Positions 1-11,560 of a stretch of DNA of 64,000 nucleotides are shown here, in pieces (the stretch's first letter is position 1; every line of letters starts with the position of its first letter). The DNA lies in the NCBI GenBank assembly GCA_907164885.2, contig OU015497.1:71100472-71164471 (forward strand), written 5' to 3'. This DNA comes from Dolomedes plantarius (lineage: Eukaryota; Arthropoda; Arachnida; Araneae; Dolomedidae). The notes beneath the pieces were generated by a model that was not told the origin of the DNA, searched no databases, and saw only the letters and a program-made list of their open reading frames with translations. Both the position numbers and the translations under genes were made by a program.

Positions 1-393
1 ATGTTAATTATTTATTTGAAATATGTTAATTATGTTATTTTTGAAAATTATACATGTTACTATAATTGAAATATGTTTACATCCCCTCCCAGATTTTTCC
101 TTTATATATTAGGTGGAAATTCCACTCTGTGTGATATTTTTCTCCGGTGTTCGCAACAATCTATCTTAGAACATTTTTAATTGCTTTGAAAAATTATTTT
201 TAAGTGGGTGGGGTTGGGGTAATTTTTTTTTTCTTTTTCAATATATACAAGCATTGGACCCAGTTAACCCGTCACAAATTCTGTTGTTTTTTATGACGCT
301 AGTCCACTTACACCATTTATCAGGGGAACGGGGCACACCTGTATTTAAAAATAATACAATATTTATATAATATATACAGATATAATTATCTGT

Positions 394-467
<74 letters not shown>

Positions 468-1085
468 AAAATATATATCATAGCTCAAACAGACTAAGAC
501 TTACTAAAATGCATGTAATACAAAGATTTTTGAAAATTATACATGTTAGCATAATTGAAATATGTTAAAAGTATGGCACATAAAAAAGTTGAAAATCTAT
601 GACCCAGTTACCCCAACTTACCTTAACTGTATAATGGAACTGTATAACTGCAAGGGAAATACTATTCACTCAGTGGTAGCATAAAAATACCAAATTAACT
701 CTAGCAATAGGGTCAAAAGCATATTTCGGCCAAACAAAATAAACTTTAACTCAAACTATTCATGTAGAAGAAGCGTCCCTTCTGTTTGGATCTTTATTTA
801 AGTAAAAATATGCAATATCAGTGGCGTGCAAACTTTAAATAAAAAACCACTCGACCCTCCAATGAAAATATTTTAGTAGAAACACGATTTTATTAACAAA
901 TCATCAAAATCACAAAAAAAGGAAAATATAAAGAAAACTGTACATTTCGTAGATATATTTTTTTTAAGTAATAACTATTAAAAAAATGTCTTGCTTGCCA
1001 ACTGCACTTGTGTTTTGTGAAACTGTTTGACACCTTATTTAACAGTATCATAGCATTTCTTTACATATAAAATTATACATAAAAA
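1..1085. other. AT-rich non-coding sequence
   Basis: No credible coding region. A segment of about 40 bp at 38-77 recurs almost unchanged at 529-568, which suggests remains of a local duplication or of a repeat family. The TA microsatellite at 399-462 lies between the two copies. Nothing else recognisable was seen. Confidence 0.5.
399..462. repeat. (TA)n microsatellite
   Basis: About 32 uninterrupted TA dinucleotides, flanked by further imperfect TA-rich sequence. TA arrays of this kind recur across the window and several adjoin transposon ends. Confidence 0.95.
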
Positions 1086-1086
1086 C

Positions 1087-1303
1087 TTTTTTTAGTCTAT
1101 TGAGGAGGCACTTTGTCATCAGACATTCGCCTTTTGTTATACACCACTATTCACTGCCTACTTTATTGTAGGAGCACCATATAGGTGAGCCAGCATTGCT
1201 CCCTATGAGGGGACGACACGGTAATGACCAAGACTTATTCGGGATTTGAGCCCAAGCCAACTGAGTGGCACTTCAGAACACTAACCATTACACTATGTGA
1301 GCG
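1087..1303 (-). mobile_element. tRNA-derived SINE, minus orientation
   Basis: Read on the minus strand, the right end has a tRNA-like head: an A-box-like segment (AGTGTAATGGTTAGTG) followed by a B-box-like segment (GGGCTCAAATCCCG). The tail, which starts AGGAGGCACTTTGTCATCAG on the plus strand, matches the SINE at 53804-54029, so the two are copies of one family. A run of T at the left end is the poly(A) tail of a minus-strand copy. Similar ACATAAAAAC-type sequence flanks both sides and may be a decayed target duplication. No cloverleaf can be completed, so this is not a working tRNA gene. Confidence 0.6.
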
Positions 1304-1410
1304 ACATATATAAAAACATTAAAGAAAAGATAATTATAGAAAATAATTACAGAAAATTATTAATTATAATAGAAAATGTAACGCATTTCATTGTGTTATT
1401 CAATACGAAA

Positions 1411-1640
1411 AATTACGGGTGCGGTGGTCCGGTTGGCAAAGGCGTCTAGCCAGTGATCCGAACATCCCTGGTTCGATGCTCGTCACTGCAAATCCACCGC
1501 CGTGTTCACTAATGGTGACCAGGGCACGTAAAATAGGGCGTGGCTACAATGTCCTCCAAGTTCTAAACTTTACTTCTGGAGGTGCGGGGTCAAGTATTCC
1601 GGTCTCGTCACTTGACTCTGTTCAAAATTATGGGACCAAC
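1411..1640 (+). mobile_element. probable tRNA-derived SINE, plus orientation
   Basis: Starts with a segment resembling tRNA box A (GTGGTCCGGTTGGCAAAGGC) and, about 40 bp later, a box-B-like GGTTCGATGC. The body that follows is richer in G+C than its surroundings. No second copy was found in the window and the 3' end is not clear, so the boundaries are estimates. The 84-residue open frame over it has no protein-like character. Confidence 0.4.
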
Positions 1641-1940
1641 GTTCTTCGATGTCAAGTCAGACATTTGCCCTAGTAGTTCCTCGCATTAAAGTGAAGCTGC
1701 TTACTACCCTTCCCCAAGGACTTGGGATTTGAGGACCTAGGTCCTTTGGACTTGGTGTAGGCTTCCCTACTCCAAGGGGATTGGAAACGACAACAGCAAT
1801 ACGACAAATTTCCTTCAAACTATCTGCGACCCATCCAATTTTTTTCACGGCCCCCCCCCCCCCGCCCCAAGTGGGTTGCGAACGACAGTTCGCTCCCCAC
1901 TGTGCGGTATTAACTAGTCCGTGAAAAATACATAAACTCA
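1641..1940. other. GC-richer non-coding segment with C-homopolymer
   Basis: Contains a C-run of about 16 (around 1849-1864) and short inverted stretches such as CCAAGGACTTGG. It could be the tail of the adjoining SINE or a separate decayed repeat. Nothing coding is supported. Confidence 0.3.
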
Positions 1941-2081
1941 AGAAATTATTTAAATGAAAGTTGTAATGTAAACATCTTTTTCTTGTGCTAACCTACCAAA
2001 TCATTACACCACGGTTCAATAGTAAGAATCAAACAAAACATTTAGTTATAGTCAACTATATAAAGTCTTGATTTGAGTTAA

Positions 2082-3120
2082 TGGGTCAGGTACCTTTTAA
2101 AGGCCAAGAAACTCGACAAACATATCCCTATTTTCAAACATCAGTAGTTCGAAAATAATTTATTCAGAAATATTAGAATTTTAAGGTGAGTTAAACACTC
2201 TTTCTTCTTTATAAATATGGCTCTCATTCTGTTCTAGCTTGAAGAGAAATTATTGAATTGTTTAAAATGTCAACCATTATTTTTTCATTGTTATGTTATT
2301 ACGCTCATGATATCACCAGAACAGTTGGCAAGAATAACAGGAAATTTTATACACGTGCAATATAAACATTTATAATCAAAATGACCGACTATGTCATTCC
2401 TATTATAATTAGAATAAAATTTATCAAAAACTTTTTTGAAATTTTAGAAATATTGGAAAAAAACATTTTTTTTTTTCCTATGAAGAACTAAGAGTTTTGA
2501 TTTCAAAGTTGGTCATTTAAAAGATATATTATATAATTTAATTTTGAAACTAAAAAAAATGTGCATATTCATCAATATACAGATTCATCTCTGCTCGGAG
2601 TGATATAACAATGAAAAAAACAATGGTTGAAATTTTTAAATAATTACAAGATAAAAAGAACTTTTTATATACCATGTTTTTAAGTCTTCTGTTGAATCAT
2701 ATAAACTTGACAATTCTATGTATTAATAAATACTTTTTTAAAATTTTTTTGATGAATTATCCCATCAACTTGAAAGAAAATGAAGTTAATTGGACATTAA
2801 CTTGCATTTAACGTTTCGTTCCCGTCCCGGCCGATAGATGGCTGCACCAGTCTACAAAACAAAATTAAATGGAAAATAATAAAAACATGGTAAAAATCTG
2901 CTTAAGGATGGCTAAAAGTATTTAAAAAATGCATTGTCATCGTGTTCTGAGCTATTCTAAAAGTTTCAAATGTCTAGCTAGTCGGGAAGTTAGTTGAAAA
3001 TCGATTGCAAGATTTGAACTGGACAAACACACACACACACACAAACAAGAAAGCAAGTTAATAAAAACAGGGAAAGAATAAAAAACTTATCTTCTATCAT
3101 TTTAAAAGGTACCTGACCCC
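2082..3120. mobile_element. non-autonomous DNA element with TTAA target duplication
   Basis: The ends are inverted repeats: the left end TGGGTCAGGTACCTTTTAAA matches the reverse complement of the right end at 19 of 20 positions. TTAA flanks both sides exactly (2078-2081 and 3121-3124). A TTAA duplication is known for piggyBac, Kolobok and Sola3. The terminal bases do not let me choose among them. The 1,039-bp interior is AT-rich, carries a short (AC)n run and no transposase-like frame, so it would depend on a transposase made elsewhere. It was identified only from its ends and target duplication. Confidence 0.7.
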
Positions 3121-3398
3121 TTAACAAATAAAATTATATTAACAATGAAGATAATAATTGCAAGTCATATTACAAAGGTACACCCCTTAGATTTTATTAT
3201 TAAATCTTGGTCACTATTGATTTCATTACCTCTGTCTGATGCTGATGACAAACACAAGCTTCGTCAATCAGTGATCTCAATTTCCTTAAACTTTGGGGAA
3301 ATGCCTCGTCGCTATGGAACACCATCGTTTGTATTTTTCATGTACACTATGTACTTTCCTCTAAATTTACATGATACTTTAAGCTCTATGTTTTCTGG

Positions 3399-3660
3399 CG
3401 GGAGGCGTTAAAGGTTTTCAAATGTTACGATAGAAAAAAAATGAAACAAAGGTTTGAAAAAACTAAAATAGCAGTGCCACACAGACTATCACACTAAGAC
3501 ACTTCGAGGTAGATAAACTTTAACCAAACACTAAAATTTGTATGGTTTGTATATAGTCAGAGTTTTGCCAAAATTTAAAGAAAAATAATTAACTTTCACA
3601 TTTTTTCTCTTCCCTTTTGCAGTGATATAGATTAATCCTTATTTTTTTCTCTTCTGTTTA
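3399..3660 (+). repeat. dispersed repeat copy 1 (partner at 6212-6475)
   Basis: About 260 bp beginning GCGGGAGGCGTTAAAGG recurs in direct orientation at 6212-6475 with only scattered differences. The sequence is AT-rich and non-coding. The family is unknown and no terminal repeats were seen. Confidence 0.85.
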
Positions 3661-4007
3661 GACTGTTTTTATTACATTTGTTTCTCATTTTATTCTACAA
3701 AAAATTATCTCTTTTCCTTGCTCTCAGAAACTCTAGCTTAAGGTGACGCTGTTGTACGATAACGATTGTTTATGCGAGAATAACTTTTGATGCTATAATT
3801 AACGTTCGGTGTAATGACACGTTATTATTAACTGTTATCGAAACTAAAAGTATTGAATTTTTTAACGTTACCTTGACAAATTTAAAGAAATTTGAAAAAG
3901 AAACCAATATGATTTTACAGTTAAAAATACCTGAAAAACTACAAAAAGTCATTTGTCATCAGAAAAGGGCACTCGGTAAAAGATAATTTATTATCACTGA
4001 GATACAA

Positions 4008-4165
4008 CATTGTTTCCTTATTGCATTACAGTCGAATCTCGACTTCCATTCTGTTATCATTTGCATATTTAATATTTCACAAGTTTCCATTTATAATTAA
4101 TGAGGATTTTTTAAAGTTAAGCTGCCTGATGTTGTTGTAAAATTATCAAAATTTTTCAAACCTAG
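4008..4165 (+). repeat. dispersed repeat copy 1 (partner at 5715-5873)
   Basis: About 155 bp containing ACAGTCGAATCTCGACTTCC recurs in direct orientation at 5715-5873. The CAGTCGAATCTCGACT stretch resembles the end of a pogo/Tigger-like element, but no matching opposite end was found, so it is described only as a repeat. Confidence 0.8.
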
Positions 4166-4829
4166 CACTATCCTCTGAAATGTAACATTATTACTGAAAT
4201 GTAATGTTCAGTCTTCATAAAATACTTACTATTTTTATTTTTTATTTTTAAATAATTCATTATAATAATTGTTTCATTTTATTCATTATATTGTTTGTAA
4301 TTTGTATACTAATTGTATTTTTGGTCAATAGATGGCATCACTATGCAACTTTTTTTTTCTTCAAGCTAAAATGGTTTTTATTTTGTTGTTGCGCATTCGA
4401 TTCTGAGTAATGCAAGAAAATGGCTAAGAAATGTTTAATCTGTTGGGATGTATATTCTATTCTAAGCAATGTCATGTAAGAATTCAAAAATCGCTATGTT
4501 AGATGCGATTCCATTTATTCTTTTTTTGTTAAAGATTTTGTGTAGATTATTGTTCAAGCTGTTGACATTTTGAAGTCAATTATTCATTTTGTAAAACCCA
4601 ATTTCGGAGGTAATTCAGTCTGTGGGGAATTCAACAGTTATGTGTTAAAATGATGTCAATTAATAAATGCATTTTAAGGATACATGCATGGAACTAAATT
4701 TTTTAGTGTTGACTTATTATTCAAGTATTATTTAGATGATGCTAAAGGTAACCCATTCCAGTATTACCTTATTTAAAAGAATGTAAAATATAAACAGTAG
4801 AAATAAACAAAAAATAAAAAACAAGCATA

Positions 4830-5395
4830 GACTGCTAAATCACTTTAACATAAAACAAAACCTGCAAAGAAAGCATTTTCAATAGAGGATAGCGCAGAAG
4901 CTTCATATCCCAATAATGAAAAAACAAATAAATAATCCAACATAGATAGATAAAAATAAAACAAATATAGACAAGAAACAAACAGAAATCAAGCACTTTG
5001 GGCATCCACGCACCAACGGCAAGATTCTGTATAAGTGCCGGAACTGAACCATAAAACAACAGAGGTAACCGACAGGTATCTTCTTCAGGGGGCCTAACCA
5101 TGTCAGTTACCTCTAGGGGAACTTTCAGAATAGGATGCAGGTAAGCCCAAAAGACATCCCAAGGCCCCGAGTCCCCCAAGTAAGCAATAAGTCTAAAAAA
5201 TGAAGAGACAAATACAACTTACAGTATGGGCTCAACGCACCTTACATGCAAGCACACAAAATCCTAATGCAAAATAAAAGACGCGTACATACCCCAATTC
5301 CGTAAGTGACGGTTATGGCGAAACAGCAGCCAATTCTATCCTAAAAATTACGTCATAGTAACATTACTATAACGCCACCCCCCATTACAGCCTAA
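4830..5395. other. moderately GC-rich segment, possible LTR or exon remnant
   Basis: Less AT-rich than its neighbours. On the minus strand it holds a 114-codon open frame whose C-terminal half is a low-complexity hydrophobic run. A TGTAATGGGG...-type start on the minus strand near 5391 would fit an LTR end, but no second LTR, target duplication or polypurine tract was found. The nature is unresolved. Confidence 0.2.
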
Positions 5396-5714
5396 CCAAA
5401 TGAAAACACAAATACTATTCTAAACCCCTTTAAAAATTCCTGAGTCTAAATGCCATTTTATTTAAACTTTTAAATTGCCGAAATTTTTTAGGGAAATCGT
5501 TTTTTCTTAAGTTTTTCTCAAAAATGCTACATGCCTCCAAAAAATCCCCAGCGTTGTTACATATGTTTTTTATTCTGTAAAGTACTTATTTAAAAGAAGT
5601 AAGAAGATTGATTAATTGCACTTAAACAAGAACATTAAATATTTTTCTTAATGGATTCTCATACAGTTCACTAAGATATAAAATTATATTAATAAAATAT
5701 CTGACCCCACATGT

Positions 5715-5873
5715 AACATTGTTTTGATATTGCATTACAGTCGAATCTCGACTTCCATAGTGTTGTCATTTGCATATTTGATGTTTCGCAAGTTTCCATT
5801 TATAATTAATGAGGATTTTTTAAAGTTAAGCTGCCTGTTGCTGTTGTAAAATTTTCAAAGTTGTTAAAACCTA
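5715..5873 (+). repeat. dispersed repeat copy 2 (partner at 4008-4165)
   Basis: Direct copy of the segment at 4008-4165, diverged by scattered substitutions and small indels. The shared part starts at AACATTGTTT and runs through a conserved AATTAATGAGGATTTTTTAA block. Confidence 0.8.
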
Positions 5874-6091
5874 TCTGTACTCTATATTAAGTACGTTTAA
5901 CTGATTAAATTTTATGAACTTTTATAACATTGCTATTTTAATAATATACATTATTTTTCGGCGTGTTTCTTTTAAATTCCGACTGATATAAATGGTAGAT
6001 AACATTTAAAGTTGAGGTTTATGGGCCCAGAATTATTCATTGTTTCTACCATTTCGCGTAGGTATTGCGACTCCTCAAATGTGGCGGTAAT

Positions 6092-6211
6092 ACTGACTAT
6101 AATATCAAATGGGCAAAGTTAATGTTTGTTAATTTTAACACTATCGCGTGTATCTTAGAACATTCTTAGGATTGACTTGAGTGGCTGAAAACCAACATTT
6201 ATAAAAGTGTT
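6092..6211 (+). repeat. 120-bp direct repeat, left copy (partner 6481-6597)
   Basis: Starts TGACTATAATATCAAATGGG and ends AACCAACATTTATAAAAGTG. The same block recurs at 6481-6597. The second copy of the 260-bp repeat (6212-6475) lies exactly between the two, so that repeat was either inserted or bracketed by a local duplication. Confidence 0.85.
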
Positions 6212-6475
6212 AGTGCGGGAGGCGTTAAAGGTTTTCAAATGTTACGATAGAAAAAAAATGAAACAAAGCTTTGAAAAAACTAAAATAGCAGTGCCACACA
6301 GACTATCACACTAAGACACTTCGAGGTACATAAACTTTAACCAAACACTAAAATTTGTATGGCTTGTATATAGTCAGAGTTTTGCCAAAATTTAAAGAAA
6401 AAAATTTAACTTTCACATATTTTCTCTTCCCTTTTGCAGTGATATAGATTAATCCTTATTTCTTCTCTTAATATG
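6212..6475 (+). repeat. dispersed repeat copy 2 (partner at 3399-3660)
   Basis: Direct copy of 3399-3660. It is bracketed by the 120-bp direct repeats at 6092-6211 and 6481-6597. Confidence 0.85.
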
Positions 6476-6480
6476 ACTAT

Positions 6481-6597
6481 AACTGACTATAATATCAAAT
6501 GGGCAAAGTTAATGTTTGTTAATTTTAACACTATCGCGTGTTCTTAGAACATTCTTCGGATTGACTTGAGTGGCAGAAAACCAACATTTATAAAAGT
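6481..6597 (+). repeat. 120-bp direct repeat, right copy
   Basis: Matches 6092-6211 apart from a few differences, including loss of two bases after ATCGCGTG. Confidence 0.85.
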
Positions 6598-6599
6598 GA

Positions 6600-9500
6600 T
6601 AAAATTTTAGAAAAGTACCTTTTTGTCACAGCATTATGTCGAACACAAATTTTTTGACCAATTTTCCTATAAACAAATTAGAAACTTGGTTGTTTTACAC
6701 TGACAATACCATTTTCGTTTAGATCAGTAGAATTTTCATATATATGGTATATTGTGGGCGACTTTAAGACCATATATTATGTTAAGTAGTTTTTCGTCGG
6801 GCCTGCTGACAAAAGGGGGGGGGGCTGCGGACTTACAAAACGGGAGCGAAAAGGGGAAAGGGGCTACGTCAGGCCTCCTAGAAGTGCATCTCATTCATTT
6901 CTGGGGACTTTGGGACAGCCGGAAATAGCAATTATTAAAGCATTCATTGTAACCGCGAACTATCAGTTCTTGTGAACACTCCTTAAATAATAAAAAAGCC
7001 CCTGTAAAGTGTCCTTGAATCAGAAAGTCCTCAAAGTCGTAACCAAGGCTTTTAAGTAGAGAGATATTACTTTACTGGTATCTACCTAGAAACACTCTCC
7101 TAACAAACCACACAGCAACGAACTCAACATGTTTGAGAAAAGGTTTCGGGATAGCAAAACAAAATTTTGAGTGAATCCAACATTTAATATTACTTTTCTC
7201 CTGCAGTTTAATTTTTGTATATGCGTTGTTTCTGTTTCTCTGACAACAAATCTATACTGATATTTGCCATTCATGATAAACTATCACCACACATCGGTCA
7301 ACCTTAAACCAGAGTTTTTTAAACAATTTCTTGGGTACTTTTTATGAGCTGTATATGAGAGTAATGTACTTTCGAACCTCGAGGGGTAGTTATACCAGAG
7401 ATTTTGATATGAGTTATGGACTACGGATTTTAGTTTCTCTGTCGTGAGAGAGGTTTATTCGTTTAATTCTTCACTATCTTCGACATTTTGGGGGATAACA
7501 TAAAGCTTTAAATTTTGTTTTAGTATCCAAATTTTTGAGATTCTTTTGAAATATTTAAATTCATTTGTGTGTATGGATTTCCTCAGTCCTGGATAAGCGA
7601 ACATACTTAAGGTTCCATGATCACATTCGAAAGTCAAAGCTAAAGGTACAGATCATGAGTGTAAAATAGAAGATTCATTCTAGTCAATGGTTTACACTAT
7701 GTGTGAATGACTAATCGTATAAATATTATTACATTAAATATTATTATATTATTACATTAAATCCCCCAAATATTCATCTTCAAGACAAAACTAATATAAA
7801 ATAATAAAATTAAAAACTTGCGCAAGTGCTAAATTAACGTCTTTAAATATAACCAACTTTTAAACTAAAAAACTCAACTATTAGAAATAAATAAGTACAT
7901 AATTTGTTGACCTAATCCTTTTCAGTATTGATAAGCAAAACATGAATCTCGAGATTGTGGCTCCTGTAATAGCTTATATTCATATTTAACGGGACATACG
8001 TCATACTAGTTTACTTGAAACAATGTTTCATTTCACATGGTCAATTTTTTTAATCTTTCAAATCTCAGCCCGAATAAATTTATGGATCACTGCCAGACAC
8101 TAACATTACAGTACCATTTAAATAAAAGTACTGTGCATAAAATGTTTAAAGCACATCTGAACTTTTAAAGAAACACAATAGATTTTATTTAAGAAACTTT
8201 CCCATTCTACTGTGTTAAAATCCTTCATGTCAAATTCACCCGCAAACTGATTTATGGATCAACCGAGAAAAGCACTACGCGCCAAATTCCGTTTGTCCTC
8301 TTGCATTCATTTCAGAGGTGTATCGTTAACATTGCGATGAGTTCCAAATGTCATACTAAATTATAAGAGTCGGAGACTTATCATATAAATAATTAAATAT
8401 CAATTTTGAGATTCAAAGGATTTTATTAAGATTTTCTTCCTATTTGTTTGGTGAGGAAAATAAAATTTTCGAAAATGTTCACGCAGATGAAATAGGTAAT
8501 ATGAATGCGTAATGATTAGATTGTAGGGGGTCTTTCTCTTGTGATATAGTCAATATTTTTTTTGGGGGGGCTACCCTCACTCAAGGAAAGCAGAGTTCCC
8601 TTTGATCAAAAAGATTAGAAAATCGCGATAATCCATCAGTTGCCTGAAGGATCTTATGTTGTAGTGTGAAGGCTCAGGGCAGTTGTAGAACTTGCTTACA
8701 GAACCTTGCATTCTATCGTGGTGCATATGGATGTGAAAATTCATTTTGATATTTGTATCTATTCCTTTCCTGTTTTAATATTATTGCTCAAATGGCATTC
8801 CCTTCTATAAATTGCCATTCAGCCTAGATTTTCTCTTGAGTCTACCGGTGTCTACGATATCTTAAGTTACTTAAAACAGATTTTACAAGGTGATATAGAT
8901 TTTTAATGTGGAAGGTAGAGTTATTAAATTAAAAGTTATCACGTTGACTGACTGTACTTAATAGTCGCTGGCACATGATATTACTTTTCATAATTGTAGC
9001 TTACTTTTTCTTAGACAACGTATCTTACAGTAGGAAGACAGTTTTTTTCATTTTTTTAAACCAATATTTATCTAATTTCATCTCCTTTTTAATAGTGACT
9101 ACAGAAAATAGTTAAATGCTTCGGTCCTGGATTTAATTTTATCTGTCTCTCAAGAATATTAGTGAAATTTCAGATGGAAATGTATTTTATAACTCGCAAG
9201 TAAGTTTTAATATATTGCCACACATTATTCAAATATACTTCAGGAAGATCATTTTGCTAAGATTTAAAAAAAGTTATGATATGGACCTAGAGCCACTAAT
9301 GTAGCAGTTGCTGTTTACAATTTTTTCATATTTTATTTTAAATTATTAAACCCCATTGGTTTTGTGACATCTCTAACAAGAAACCGTAACCTTCCCCATG
9401 GCATAATTTTACAAAATCAGAAGGCTAAATAAATTAGACGAATCAACAGTTTTAATAAAACAAACTGATTAGAAAATAACAACAAATTGATTGAAATAAC

Positions 9501-10235
9501 ATATTGTTATATCTATGAACTTTTACTCTTATATAAGAGGAAAATTTAGGCCAAGGTTTCAATATCTCGTTAATCCCTGCTGGTAAAGGATAAGTTTTTC
9601 GAATTATACATTTGCATTAATGAAAGCACCTGAAATATATTTTACAGCTATATAAAGGAGAATATTTTTTGGAGAGTTAAATATAGTTTTATGGGTGTTT
9701 AACACTCTCCTTGCAAATTTAATATAATCATTGAATTTAACGGGTGAAAACTGCTGCCACCTACTAAAACTTTCTTTAAAAAAACTACGCAATTCTTTCA
9801 TTAACTGATAACTTAAAGTAACAGAACAGCGGAGAGGATTTGATATAAAAGAAAACGACATGTACACTCAACTCTAGACTTGACCCAATGAAATCAGTAT
9901 TTCGGTGAAACGTCACTATGTTATTATGTACCGAAAATTAATATTCATATCAATAAATTTTGTGAATATCAGTTGGATTTTATAATCCAAAAGTGGAGGT
10001 TTCTCAATGGGAAATAATGGCTGAAAAAAGTTACGCTTGCGTAAATCATTGTTACATATGCAACCTCTAATGCGGCCCTGCAATATTAGTTTACGAGACA
10101 TGGCAAGGGACAAAATTGAACGCAGTGGAGAAATATACAGAAAAAAAATATCGAAGAAAACTATGTGAACTAATTTACTGTTATATATGCATGACAGTTT
10201 GATTTTGCATATTGAGATCCTTTACGGGGTAGAAG
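6600..10235. other. AT-rich non-coding stretch
   Basis: No recognisable gene, transposon end or RNA gene. There is a G-run near 6817-6827 in a short GC-rich patch (6790-6900) and another G-run near 8564. Open frames here are short and have the composition expected from AT-rich DNA. Confidence 0.4.
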
Positions 10236-10239
10236 CCAA

Positions 10240-10650
10240 CACGTTCAGTTGTATATCGGCCGTTATTACGTAAGGCTCAAGAGGTTGATGCTAGGGGTAA
10301 GGTCTAGGAAAGCCTACTGTGTAATCCGGTCACAATGGATCTCCCCAAACGGATATCTTTACGACCAACTTTAGAATTTCAAACGGACATGCCTATCTCT
10401 TAGGACATCTCCCCGAAATTGGTGTGAAAGGCATCCCTGATTGCTCTCTGTGTTCCACTGGAGAGACTATGAATTTTAGCCACTTGATTGGTTGTGCTGC
10501 TTTGGCCAACTCAAAATTTTGTGTTTTATCCCCTGACAACTATATTTCAAAGGCTAGTTTATATTGGGCTGCTCGGAAGGGAAATGGTCAATGTGACTCA
10601 GTCCTCGGTGAAAAAAAAATTGGCTGTTATTTTACGCATGTTTCAATGTT
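10240..10650 (+). pseudogene. LINE 3' (C-terminal reverse transcriptase) fragment
   Basis: The plus-strand translation around 10380-10600 reads as the C-terminal tail of a non-LTR retrotransposon ORF2. It has a leucine-rich GHLP-like segment, then a zinc-knuckle-like Cys/His motif (PDCSLC...FSHLIGC, C-X2-C-X9-H-X3-C by eye), then YWAAR. This tail follows the reverse transcriptase in I/Jockey/R1-type LINEs. The frame breaks upstream of about 10400, so only a damaged end remains. No reverse transcriptase catalytic motif is present. The assignment rests on one short motif region and could be wrong. Confidence 0.45.
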
Positions 10651-10982
10651 TTTCCCCCAGTGAAAGGGGTAGAAGTGCAAATATGGGTAATAATTAGGGA
10701 AGTAATAGTAAATTTTAGGAAGGCCTTTTTGGGTATATTAAAAGTAACCCTGATTTTTTTTCAAACGACCATTGCTATATAATTTAGCTCACAGAGAGGA
10801 AGTTGTTACCTTTAGTAGATTTACAGTATGCAAAGGGCGACTGCTATGTGCAAAGGGCGACTGCTATGTCGTCATTCCGATGAAGTTTAGATTGAAATTG
10901 ATACTGGGACTCCAAGATTTGGAGGTAGTCAAAGCAAAGATAAAAATATCACACCCCTAAAACATATTAATAAAAATAACAA

Positions 10983-11559
10983 TCTATATATATAAAACAG
11001 TTCCGTGACTGACTGACAGATAACGCACAGGCCAAACCGCTGAATCTAAAGAGCTGAAATTTTGCATGGCCATTCTTCTTAAAGTGTAGAGATGCACTGA
11101 GAAAGATTTTTGAAAAACTGTCCTTAGATTTTTTTAATTTTTAAGCTGTTTTTGTAACTTTTCTTAAGTTTGCATTTAAGATAATAATTTGGAAGTTATA
11201 AAATTTATATCACGAGAAAGATCATAAAACGTCCTTTAAAGTGAAATATTTTTCTAAACTTTACCTCCATTTTCTGATTTTTGGTGAATTTTTAAAGATT
11301 AATTTTTAGAATTTAATTCATTAAATTCTGATCACGAGATTTCTTTTATTTTTTTGATACTTTAAATTAATTTTGCGTCACGTTCATAACAACGAAATAA
11401 ATTGACAAAAAATATTAAAATAGAGTAAAAGAAATGTTCCTCAAACTGTACTATATATTAACTGTACTATATTTTAATCCTCTAAAAAGCAATCTCATTA
11501 TTTTTCCATTGTAATTATTCTAAAAGGTACTCCGTAGCGAAGCACGGATATTCAGCTAG
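10983..11559 (+). mobile_element. non-autonomous Helitron
   Basis: Begins TCTATATATATAAAACAG directly after an A and ends CAGCTAG directly before a T, the classic 5'-TC...CTRR-3' termini and A/T insertion site of Helitrons. About 10 bp before the 3' end lies a short hairpin (CCGTAGC-GAA-GCACGG, one bulged base). The 577-bp interior is non-coding. The element at 22849-23581 has the same ends and shares most of the interior, so this is a family of Helitron derivatives mobilised by a RepHel protein encoded elsewhere. Confidence 0.88.
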
Positions 11560-11560
11560 T

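Noticed and set aside
4028..4060. Complete pogo-like MITE starting CAGTCGAATCTCGACT
   Set aside because: No matching opposite end was found for either copy, so only a dispersed repeat is claimed.
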